From contig CAIKXW010000384.1 in assembly GCA_903831485.1 (NCBI GenBank), positions 1-12,218 of the forward strand: 12,218 nucleotides of DNA. Direction: 5' to 3'. The stretch comes from an uncultured Alphaproteobacteria bacterium. Its GTDB lineage: Bacteria > Pseudomonadota > Alphaproteobacteria > Caulobacterales > Hyphomonadaceae. Position numbers and translations under genes: made by a program. The notes under the pieces are model-generated. The model was not told where the DNA came from. It saw only the letters and a program-made list of their open reading frames with translations, and did no database searches. Position 1 is the first letter of the stretch. Each line of letters opens with the position of its first letter. Shown here piece after piece: positions 5,809 to 12,218 of the stretch.

Positions 5809-8061
5809 ATGGCTGACGGCAATATCACCATCAACACATCGCGCCGCTTCTTCCTGCTCGCTGCAGGCAGCGGCCTCGTTCTCGCCGGCTGCGTGACGCC
5901 TTCCGACACCACGGACGGCGCGCCCGCCATCGCTGCGGAGGCCGCAAAGCCGCCGGCGCCGGTCGTCGACATGAACACCTATGTCGCGATCTCGCCCGAT
6001 GGCACGATCCGCATCACGGCGAAGAACCCGGAAATCGGCCAGGGCATCAAGACGATGCTGCCCATGCTGATCGCCGAGGAACTAGATGCCGACTGGTCCA
6101 AGGTCGTGATCGAACAGGCGGACGCGGACGCCAAGTACGGCAACCAGATCGCCGGCGGTTCTTTCGCCACGCCGCAGCACTGGGTTCCCCAGCGCGAAGT
6201 CGGCGCCGCCGCCCGCGCCATGCTGATCCAGGCCGCGGCTGCGCGCCTGAGCAAGCCAGTGGGTGAGTTCACCACAGAGCCCTCGATGGTCGTCCACGCA
6301 GCCTCGAACACGAAGATCGCCTATGGCGACCTCGTCAACGACGCCGCCAAGCTGACGCCGCCGGATCCCAAGACGCTGACGATGAAGGATCCGAAGAACT
6401 ATCGCCTCATCGGCAAGCCGATGCGCAACTGGGATTCGCCAAAGATCGTGCGCGGCGAGCCCATCTTCGGCATCGACGTGAAGGTCGATGGCATGAAGTA
6501 CGCCTATTTCGAGAAGGGCGCCGTGTTCGGCGCCAAGCTCGTCTCGGCCAATGTCGACGAGATCAAGGCCCTGCCCGGCATCCTCGACGCTTTCGTCGTG
6601 AAGCAGGTCGGCAATCTTCCCACCAAGATGGGCCTGCTCGATGGCGTCGCCATCGTGGCGGACGATTGGTGGACCGCGAAGGAAGCCGCCAAGAAGCTGA
6701 AGATCACCTGGGATGAAGGCGTCTCCAAGGACGAGTCGACGGCCGGCTATGACAAGCAAGCTGCGGAACTCGCCAAGGCTGCGCCGCAGAGCAACCTCTC
6801 GAAGGCCGGCGATGCCGCGGCAGCGCTCAAGACCGCCTCCAAGACGATCGAAGCGTCGTACTCATACCCGTTCCTTGTCCACGCCCCGCTCGAGCCGATG
6901 AACTGCACGGCGCATGCGAAGGCGGACGGCTCGGTGGAAGTCTGGGCGCCGACACAACGTCCCGACATGGGCGCGAGCGGCGCGTTCAGCCTGATCCAGG
7001 CCGCCCTCGGCGTGCCGAAGGATAAGATCACGATCCACATGATCCGCTGCGGCGGCGGCTTCGGCCGTCGTCTCGACAACGACTACGCTGTCGAGGCCGC
7101 TGCGATCTCGAAGCAGGCCGGCAATATTCCGGTCAAGCTGATCTGGACGCGTGAGCAGGACGTGCAGCACGACCCGTATCGTCCGGGCGGCTATCACAAC
7201 TTCAAGGCCGGCCTCGACAAGGACGGCAACCTCATCGCGCTCACCAACCACTTCGTCTCGTTCGGCCGTCCCAACGACGCCGGCGCAATGACGATCCTCG
7301 CTTCGGCCAACTCGCCGCCGCAGGAATGGCCCGCGGGCTCAATCCCGAACCATTCCTACGACCAGAGCCTGATGATGGGCGGCATGCCCACAGGCCCCCT
7401 GCGCGCGCCGACGTCGAACGCCGTCTGCTTCGTCTACCAGTCCTTCCTGGACGAGGTGGCGCATGCAGCCGGAAAAGATCCGCTGGCCTATCGCCTCGAC
7501 CTTCTTGCCAAGGCCCCGGCTGCCGCCGGTCGCGGCATGAATGCGCCGCGGATGGCCGACGTGCTGAAAGTCGTCGCCGAACGTTCGGGCTGGGCCAACC
7601 GCGCCTCTCTGCCGAAGGGCACGGGCATGGGCGTCGCCTTCTACTTCTCGCACCAGGGTTATTTCGCCCAGGTCGCAAAAGTGAAGGTCGAGCAGAACGG
7701 TTCCTGGCGCGTGCAGAAGGTGTGGTCGGTGGGCGATGTCGGCTCGACGATCATCAACCCGATCAACGCGCACAACCAGGTGCAGGGCTCGATCGTCGAC
7801 GGCATTTCGGAAATGCACCAGAAGATCACCTTCGACAAAGGCCGGACGGTGCAGGCCAACTTCTACGACATGCCGCTGCTGCGCATGGACTACGCGCCGC
7901 AGATCGACAGCCACTTCCACATCTCCGACAACTCGCCGACGGGTCTTGGAGAGCCGGCGCTCCCGCCGGTTCTGCCGGCGGTGGCCAACGCCATCTACGC
8001 GGCGACGGGCAAGCGCATCCGCGCGCTGCCCATCGTGCAGACGGACCTGCGCTGGGCCTGA
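5809..8061 (+). CDS. Molybdopterin-binding catalytic subunit of an IorB-like aldehyde/N-heterocycle oxidoreductase, 750 aa
   Basis: This is the Mo catalytic subunit of a xanthine-oxidase-family hydroxylase. The N-terminus carries a twin-arginine signal, SRRFFLLAA (11-19), ending in a lipobox LAGC with C28, so the product should be a Tat-exported lipoprotein facing the periplasm. Family motifs include GGGFGRRLDNDYAVEAAAIS, the IWTREQDVQHDPYRPG segment and the C-terminal GLGEPALPP, where E715 is the expected catalytic glutamate that activates the Mo-bound water. Size and motifs fit IorB and membrane aldehyde dehydrogenases rather than cytosolic xanthine dehydrogenase. GGGAGG (5795-5800) precedes the ATG by eight bases. 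Substrate (N-heterocycle or aldehyde) cannot be decided. A cofactor-insertion chaperone of the XdhC type is not in the window. A hairpin terminator follows at 8091. Confidence 0.93.
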   Translation: MADGNITINTSRRFFLLAAGSGLVLAGCVTPSDTTDGAPAIAAEAAKPPAPVVDMNTYVAISPDGTIRITAKNPEIGQGIKTMLPMLIAEELDADWSKVVIEQADADAKYGNQIAGGSFATPQHWVPQREVGAAARAMLIQAAAARLSKPVGEFTTEPSMVVHAASNTKIAYGDLVNDAAKLTPPDPKTLTMKDPKNYRLIGKPMRNWDSPKIVRGEPIFGIDVKVDGMKYAYFEKGAVFGAKLVSANVDEIKALPGILDAFVVKQVGNLPTKMGLLDGVAIVADDWWTAKEAAKKLKITWDEGVSKDESTAGYDKQAAELAKAAPQSNLSKAGDAAAALKTASKTIEASYSYPFLVHAPLEPMNCTAHAKADGSVEVWAPTQRPDMGASGAFSLIQAALGVPKDKITIHMIRCGGGFGRRLDNDYAVEAAAISKQAGNIPVKLIWTREQDVQHDPYRPGGYHNFKAGLDKDGNLIALTNHFVSFGRPNDAGAMTILASANSPPQEWPAGSIPNHSYDQSLMMGGMPTGPLRAPTSNAVCFVYQSFLDEVAHAAGKDPLAYRLDLLAKAPAAAGRGMNAPRMADVLKVVAERSGWANRASLPKGTGMGVAFYFSHQGYFAQVAKVKVEQNGSWRVQKVWSVGDVGSTIINPINAHNQVQGSIVDGISEMHQKITFDKGRTVQANFYDMPLLRMDYAPQIDSHFHISDNSPTGLGEPALPPVLPAVANAIYAATGKRIRALPIVQTDLRWA

Positions 8062-8090
8062 TCCGGCCGAGCGGCGATCACCTGACAGGC

Positions 8091-8118
8091 GGCCCGGAAC
8101 CTGGTTCCGGGCCGTTCT
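8091..8118 (+). terminator. Hairpin terminator after the molybdenum hydroxylase operon
   Basis: GGCCCGGAAC (8091-8100) and GTTCCGGGCC (8104-8113) form a perfect 10-bp stem with a CTG loop, 30 nt after the stop codon. The following tract is only moderately T-rich (GTTCTGATTCT), so termination may be partial. Confidence 0.7.
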
Positions 8119-8124
8119 GATTCT

Positions 8125-8163
8125 GGCGCGTGCGCGCCTTCCTGACGCTAGGTAAAGGCGCGC
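8125..8163 (+). repeat. Competing inverted repeats in the gap before the copper/haem gene
   Basis: GCGCGCCTT (8132-8140) pairs perfectly with AAGGCGCGC (8155-8163). CCT/AGG (8141-8143 with 8150-8152) extends the stem after a 2-nt bulge. The left arm can instead pair upstream as GGCGC/GCGCC (8125-8129 with 8134-8138). It may be a back-up terminator; it lies upstream of the candidate promoter at 8265. Further on, TGACAC is repeated in tandem at 8195-8206; nothing else is evident in this stretch. Confidence 0.35.
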
Positions 8164-8264
8164 GTCCTTATCGCTTCTCGGCGATAGTGCGGCCTGACAC
8201 TGACACCTGTCGCGTTTGTGACTCAAAATCGGGCAGTTTCGGACCGCGAAAAGACCGCAGTGCG

Positions 8265-8293
8265 TTGACGATTTTTCGCGCCGCAGGGATATT
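8265..8293 (+). promoter_or_regulatory. Candidate sigma-70 promoter of the copper/haem fusion gene
   Basis: TTGACG (8265-8270, 5 of 6) is followed after 17 nt by GATATT (8288-8293, 4 of 6). Transcription would begin near 8300, giving a leader of about 50 nt. That leader holds a small hairpin, CCCGG-AAA-CCGGG (8321-8333), just before the GGGAG ribosome site (8340-8344). Confidence 0.5.
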
Positions 8294-8351
8294 GGAAATC
8301 TGGATTACATTACGCGATGACCCGGAAACCGGGCCCAGAGGGAGAGCTGGA

Positions 8352-10319
8352 ATGAAACGTGTCCTTATGGCGAGTGCGCTTGCCGCCGTGATCGCCCTTG
8401 CGGGCATCAGCGCGGTGGTCGCCGCCCCCGCCCCGACGACGGGCCTGGCGCCTGAGCGGGCTGGCAACTTCCAGCTGACCGACACCACGCGCCTCGCGCA
8501 CGAGCTGTTCTATTTCAAGCACGCCCCGGCCATCGTGCTGATGTCCCAGACCAATGGTGGCAAGCTTTCGCGTGAAGGCGCTCGCGAACTGGCGAAGGTG
8601 CAGGCGTCCTATAAGGACAAGGGCGTCCTGTTCTACATGGTCAACTCGACGCCCGGTCAGTCGCGCGAAGCGACCGCGGCCGAGGCCAAGGCCCAGAAGT
8701 TCACGATGCCGGTCCTGATGGATGAGCTGCAGCTCGTCGGCGAGGATCTCGGCATCCAGCGCGAAGGCGAGGTCTTCGTGATCGAGCCGAAGACCGGCTT
8801 CAAGGTCGCCTACCATGGCCCGGTCAATCAGGCCGCCAAGGCGATCGACGCCGTGCTGGCCGGCAAGCCCGTCGCCAACCCGCGCATCGAAGTGAAGGCG
8901 GGCGCCGCCATCCCGTTCGCCGAGCGCGGCAAGGCTGCCGAGCACGCCAACATTTCGTACTCCAAGGACGTCGCGCCGATCATCCAGGCCAAGTGCGTCG
9001 CCTGCCACCAGGAAGGCGGCATCGCGCCCTTCAAGTTCGAATCGTATGAAGTCGTGAAGTCGTTCGCGCCGATGATCCTCGAGTCGGTGATGTCCGACCG
9101 CATGCCACCCTACTTCGCCGACCCGCATATCGGCACCTTCCAGAACGACCACGCGCTCACCGCCGACCAGACCAAGACGCTGATCCACTGGGTACGAGCT
9201 GGCGCTCCCCGCGGCTCGGGGTCGGACCTGCTGAAGGAAACCGCCGGCGTAGCGCCGGAATGGCCGACATCACTCGGCAAGCCCGACGTGATCGTGACGC
9301 TGCCGTCCTTCGACGTGCCGTCCGCCGGCACGGTCGAGTACCAGAACATGCGCATCGACAATCCGTTCAAGGAAGACACGTGGCTCAAGGCGATCGCCGT
9401 GAAGCCGGGCGCACGGTCCGTGCTGCACCACGTCACGTCGAACCACTCGCCGGATCGCGGCGCAAAGCCTGCCCGCATCCCGGGTGGTTCGGTCGGCTCC
9501 TACACGCCGGGCGCAGAACCTCAGGTCATCGCCGCGGGCGCTGGCGCACCGGTTCCGGCCGGCGGCAAGCTGTCGTTCTCGATGCACTACACGACGACCG
9601 GCAAGTCGGCGACGGACCAGACCCAGATCGGCTACTACACGCTGAAACAGGCGCCTGAGTTCATCAAGCGCTCGACCGTCATCTCCGACTTCGCGCTGAA
9701 GATTCCGAAGGGTGAGGCGCGCCACACGGAGATCGCCTACCTCGAATTCCCGGCCGACGCCTACCTCTACACGCTCTATCCGCATGCCCACTATCGCGGC
9801 TGGTCGGTCGAGCTGAAGCAGATCGCCCCGGACGGCAAGGAAACGATGCTGCTCAGCCTGCCGAAGTACGACTTCAATTGGCAGCGCGACTACGATCCGG
9901 TGGACCCGATCCACATCAAGGCCGGCACCAAGCTGGTCGCCAAGTGGATCTACGACAACTCCGAGCACAACAAGGCCAACCCGGACCCGACCATCAACGT
10001 CACCTGGGGCGAGCAGTCCTGGGAAGAGATGATGTACTTCCGGGTCAACTATCGCTGGGCTGACGAGACCGTTTCCAACGTCCGCAACGACCTGCAGGCG
10101 AAGCTGATGGACTCGCGCACGATCGGCGCGCTCGACAACAACGCCGACAACAAGGTGCAGATCGACGAGCTGACCGGCACCATGGCCTCGGTCCGGACCC
10201 GCTTTGCGGACCTCGACACCAACAAGGACGGCGGCCTCGACAAGAAAGAGCTAGAAGCCGGCAACGTCTCCCGCGCCAGCGCAACACGCGACCTGCGCGA
10301 CGCCGACATCGACCTCTAG
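8352..10319 (+). CDS. Exported fusion protein: thioredoxin-like fold, cytochrome c, type II copper monooxygenase-like domain and EF-hands, 655 aa
   Basis: Domains in order: signal peptide (1-25, cleavage after VVAA); a thioredoxin/redoxin-like domain (about 35-170) without any cysteine; a cytochrome c domain with C215-V-A-C218-H219 and probable ligand M251 in RMPP; and a domain like the PHM/DBH type II copper monooxygenases (about 310-570). The six ligand positions of peptidylglycine monooxygenase all have counterparts: H359-H360 and H412 (SMHYTTTG) for one copper, H478-x-H480 and M560 or M561 (EEMM) for the other. The C-terminus has two EF-hand loops, D595-E606 and D622-E633, with canonical Ca2+ ligands. 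The ATG at 8352 follows GGGAG by seven bases; an in-frame ORF back to 8130 would bury the signal peptide. A periplasmic oxidoreductase using copper and haem is likely; the substrate is unknown. It has its own promoter and terminator. Confidence 0.88.
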   Translation: MKRVLMASALAAVIALAGISAVVAAPAPTTGLAPERAGNFQLTDTTRLAHELFYFKHAPAIVLMSQTNGGKLSREGARELAKVQASYKDKGVLFYMVNSTPGQSREATAAEAKAQKFTMPVLMDELQLVGEDLGIQREGEVFVIEPKTGFKVAYHGPVNQAAKAIDAVLAGKPVANPRIEVKAGAAIPFAERGKAAEHANISYSKDVAPIIQAKCVACHQEGGIAPFKFESYEVVKSFAPMILESVMSDRMPPYFADPHIGTFQNDHALTADQTKTLIHWVRAGAPRGSGSDLLKETAGVAPEWPTSLGKPDVIVTLPSFDVPSAGTVEYQNMRIDNPFKEDTWLKAIAVKPGARSVLHHVTSNHSPDRGAKPARIPGGSVGSYTPGAEPQVIAAGAGAPVPAGGKLSFSMHYTTTGKSATDQTQIGYYTLKQAPEFIKRSTVISDFALKIPKGEARHTEIAYLEFPADAYLYTLYPHAHYRGWSVELKQIAPDGKETMLLSLPKYDFNWQRDYDPVDPIHIKAGTKLVAKWIYDNSEHNKANPDPTINVTWGEQSWEEMMYFRVNYRWADETVSNVRNDLQAKLMDSRTIGALDNNADNKVQIDELTGTMASVRTRFADLDTNKDGGLDKKELEAGNVSRASATRDLRDADIDL

Positions 10320-10342
10320 TCGATCTGGCAACCAGAACGGAG

Positions 10343-10375
10343 AAGGCCCGCTCGCAGGAGCGGGCCTTTTCTTTT
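10343..10375 (+). terminator. Strong rho-independent terminator after the copper/haem gene
   Basis: AAGGCCCGCTC (10343-10353) pairs perfectly with GAGCGGGCCTT (10358-10368) around a GCAG loop, followed by a T-rich run (TTTTCTTTT) to 10375. It begins 23 nt after the stop codon. Confidence 0.93.
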
Positions 10376-10400
10376 GGGTGGCGCGGCGTCACAACCCGCT

Positions 10401-11213
10401 GTGCTCATCCCCATCGCCTCCGCCGACGACCCGCGCATCGCGCCCTATCGCGTGCTCAAGGATCGCGACCTTGATCGCGGGGCGGGTCGCTTCATCGTCG
10501 AAGGGACGATCGCGCTCGAGCAGCTGATCCGCGCTGGGCGCTTTCCGGTCGATTCAGTCTTCCTGTCGGAGAAGCGCACGGAAGCGCTGGCGCCGCTGCT
10601 CACTCAACTGCCAGGCATCCCTGTCTACACGGCGCCGCAACCGGTGATGGACAGCCTCGCGGGCTACCATCTGCACCGCGGCGTCCTCGCCCTCGCGCGG
10701 CGCGACGACGAACCTGACGCACGGCGCCTTCTCGCCAGTCTCCCGGGCAGCCCGCTGACGCTGCTGGTTCTGATCGGCCTGTCGAACCACGACAATGTCG
10801 GCGGCTGCTTCCGCAACGCGGCGGCGTTCGGTGCATCCGCCGTGCTGCTCGACGAAACCAGTTGCGATGCGCTCTACCGCAAGTCGATCCGCGTCTCTTC
10901 GGGCGCGGCGCTCACCCTGCCCTTCGCGCACGGCGGCGATGGCGCGTCGCTTCTTGCGGCGCTGGCCGATGCGGAAATCGAGACCTGGTCGCTTTCGCCC
11001 AGCGGCGGGGAAAGCCTGACCGGGCTCGCGCCGCCACAGCGCCTGGCGCTCTTCCTTGGCGCAGAGGGTCCTGGCCTGCCCGCCGGCCTGATGGCGCAAA
11101 GCCGCCGCGTCTCCATCCCGATGGCCGGCGCGATGGACAGCCTCAACGTCGCCACCGCCGGCGCCATCGCCCTGTCGCATGTGTTTACCAGACGGATTAC
11201 CAGTCCAGCTTGA
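10401..11213 (+). CDS. SpoU/TrmH-family RNA 2'-O-methyltransferase, 270 aa
   Basis: This SPOUT-fold enzyme transfers a methyl group from S-adenosylmethionine to a ribose 2'-OH in rRNA or tRNA. The N-terminal substrate-binding part includes FIVEGTIALEQLI (31-43). The three SpoU motifs follow: NHDNVGGCFRNAAAFG (129-144, with catalytic-type N129 and R138), LFLGAEGPGLP (217-227) and IPMAGAMDSLNVATA (239-253), whose loops form the trefoil knot. The GTG at 10401 is my start; a TTG at 10374 would begin inside the T-tract of the preceding terminator. The ribosome site is poor with either start. The gene overlaps the end of the convergent lipoprotein gene by 17 bp. It could be an RlmB- or TsnR-like rRNA methylase; the target nucleotide cannot be read from sequence. 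Confidence 0.92.
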   Translation: MLIPIASADDPRIAPYRVLKDRDLDRGAGRFIVEGTIALEQLIRAGRFPVDSVFLSEKRTEALAPLLTQLPGIPVYTAPQPVMDSLAGYHLHRGVLALARRDDEPDARRLLASLPGSPLTLLVLIGLSNHDNVGGCFRNAAAFGASAVLLDETSCDALYRKSIRVSSGAALTLPFAHGGDGASLLAALADAEIETWSLSPSGGESLTGLAPPQRLALFLGAEGPGLPAGLMAQSRRVSIPMAGAMDSLNVATAGAIALSHVFTRRITSPA

Positions 11214-11889
11214 TGCGGTTGAGCGCTGCATCCAGCGTCGCCAGCTGTTCATAGGTCTGATACGCCTGAACGAACAGCACCATGTGGTCGTCATGCCGCC
11301 TCGCATACATGCGCTGGGAGATTTCGCGGCCCGGCGGCCCCACCATCATGTCCATGCGGTCGAAGCTTTGGCCGTCGATCAGCCTTTCCGAATATGCATC
11401 GCTTATCGTCGTCGGCACGGGCGACTGGGCCAGCAGCCTGCGCGTGTGGAAAAAGTAGTCGGTTCCGCGCACGATGCCCGGGCCCGCGGAAACGTCTTCG
11501 GAGACGGCCATGAGCATCGCGTTGGAGTCGCGCGGCGCGCCCGGCGGAAATTCCGAGAAGGTGAACAGGGGACCGCCGCGCTTCATCGCACTGTCGATGA
11601 CCGCCTTGGACGAGGTGTCCATATCGGACTTGGTCACATCCAGGCCCATGTCCATGATCTTGTCCATCAACTCGCTGTCGGCGACATGCCAGCCTTCCGG
11701 CGCTGTCACGGTGATGCCGTAAGCCGCGATGTGATAGGTGTTGTTCCCGACTTCCTCGGGCGCGGAAGTCTGCTCACCTGGCGCAGGCGAATCGGCGGCG
11801 CTCTGGCTGGGGGGCGGCGAACCCGAAGGCCCGCAACCAGCGAGTGCAAACGCCAGAAGTGCGGCGGCGGATGCAAGCATGCGCGTCAT
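11197..11889 (-). CDS. Lipoprotein of unknown function, 230 aa
   Basis: The start is the ATG at 11889-11887, with GGGAGGA seven bases upstream on the minus strand; an in-frame ATG at 11991 is rejected because it would add 34 residues before the signal. Residues 1-19 (MTRMLASAAALLAFALAGC) are a lipoprotein signal with lipobox cysteine C19. A Pro/Ser-rich linker (about 20-45) leads to a single globular domain opening with YHIAAYGITVTAPEGWHV. That beta-strand pattern recalls PsbP/DUF1795-like folds, but I cannot assign the family. No catalytic motif is evident, and C19 is the only cysteine in the product. It is convergent with, and overlaps, the RNA methyltransferase, and divergent from the lipoprotein at 12045 across a 155-nt gap where no convincing promoter was found. 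Confidence 0.8.
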   Translation of the reverse strand: MTRMLASAAALLAFALAGCGPSGSPPPSQSAADSPAPGEQTSAPEEVGNNTYHIAAYGITVTAPEGWHVADSELMDKIMDMGLDVTKSDMDTSSKAVIDSAMKRGGPLFTFSEFPPGAPRDSNAMLMAVSEDVSAGPGIVRGTDYFFHTRRLLAQSPVPTTISDAYSERLIDGQSFDRMDMMVGPPGREISQRMYARRHDDHMVLFVQAYQTYEQLATLDAALNRIKLDW

Positions 11890-12044
11890 CGCAACGTCCT
11901 CCCTGCCATGACGCGTACATATCCCGGAAACGGATGATCGCCTATCGCCGCGCCATTCCGCGGCAGCAATGGACGTGAGCTGACAGTTCAAACGGCTCGC
12001 GCATGCTGTTATGCAGGCAGCGACAGCGGGAGCTTGGACTCATC

Positions 12045-12218
12045 ATGCGCGGATTCATCATCGCCTGCTTCCTTGCTGCTGCCGCCTGCTCGCCAGCGGC
12101 GGAGGGGCCTGCCGAGGGCGTGGACGCGATCACGCCCCGCAACCCGTTCTTCGGCACATGGAAGCTTGCGGCCACCCGCGTCGCGCCGTGGTGGGACAGC
12201 CAAGGTCAGGAACCTGCA
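12045..12218 (+). CDS. Lipoprotein, N-terminal part (runs off the window)
   Basis: The 58 codons visible start MRGFIIACFLAAAACSPA, a short lipoprotein signal with lipobox cysteine C15, followed by an acidic, Pro/Ala-rich linker and then NPFFGTWKLAATRVAPWW, which looks like the start of a small beta-rich domain. GGGAG (12028-12032) lies 12 nt before the ATG, slightly far, with a closer GGA at 12036-12038. It is transcribed away from the other lipoprotein gene, 155 nt away. The FGTWxL-type opening resembles lipocalin-like lipoproteins, but too little is present to assign a family. Confidence 0.65.
   Translation, partial: MRGFIIACFLAAAACSPAAEGPAEGVDAITPRNPFFGTWKLAATRVAPWWDSQGQEPA

Noticed and set aside
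7339..8226. 295-aa minus-strand ORF opposite the Mo catalytic subunit
   Set aside because: It is antisense to a gene with clear motifs, spans the terminator, and has shadow-type composition.
8130..8351. 74-residue N-terminal extension of the copper/haem protein
   Set aside because: It would place the obvious signal peptide internally, and it runs through inverted repeats and the candidate promoter; 8352 has a good ribosome site.
8310..9188. 292-aa minus-strand ORF opposite the copper/haem gene
   Set aside because: It has a composition typical of codon-position GC bias, no recognisable domain and no ribosome site support.
10374..10400. TTG start for the SpoU methyltransferase
   Set aside because: It lies inside the T-tract of the strong terminator, so it would not be transcribed from a normal downstream promoter; the GTG at 10401 keeps the conserved part intact.
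1..12218. CRISPR arrays, tRNA or rRNA genes, insertion sequences, attachment sites
   Set aside because: No regularly spaced repeats, cloverleaf, transposase or integrase-like coding region, or terminal repeats were seen.

Overview
The window is GC-rich bacterial chromosome, densely packed, with GTG starts, 4-nt ATGA overlaps and families typical of Alphaproteobacteria. A Hyphomonadaceae/Caulobacterales-like host is my best inference from protein style; it is not proven by any marker in the window. There are no tRNAs, rRNAs, CRISPR arrays, transposases or phage genes, and nothing looks recently acquired.

Layout. (1) 1-1567, minus strand: the start of a TraB/GumN-family exported protein, an XRE-type regulator, and an eight-helix membrane protein that overlaps the regulator by ATGA. 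The promoter of this pair carries two copies of ATGTTTTACA and a 9-bp inverted repeat, a likely autoregulatory operator. (2) 1748-4554, plus strand: a small zinc-ribbon-like protein, an enoyl-CoA hydratase/isomerase, and an ABC-2 exporter (ATPase plus permease). (3) 4668-10319, plus strand: a periplasmic redox block. It has a monohaem cytochrome c lipoprotein, a two-subunit molybdenum hydroxylase of the isoquinoline 1-oxidoreductase (IorAB) type with a Tat/lipoprotein signal, and a large exported protein. That protein joins a cysteine-less thioredoxin fold, a cytochrome c domain, a PHM/DBH-like type II copper monooxygenase fold with all six expected ligands, and two EF-hands. (4) 10401-12218: a SpoU/TrmH RNA 2'-O-methyltransferase, a convergent lipoprotein of unknown function, and the start of a second, divergent lipoprotein.

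How the genes may work together. The Mo hydroxylase has no FAD subunit, so its electrons probably leave through its Fe-S subunit to a c-type cytochrome. The lipoprotein cytochrome just upstream is a plausible acceptor. Between them lies a 298-nt gap holding a Fur-box-like palindrome, a plausible sigma-70 promoter and a strongly structured leader. The copper/haem fusion protein has its own promoter and terminator and is the most unusual gene here. No single, clearly new multi-gene system can be shown from sequence alone. The best candidates for novelty are the fusion protein, the structured and palindrome-rich leader of the Mo enzyme, and the repeat-controlled regulator/membrane-protein pair.
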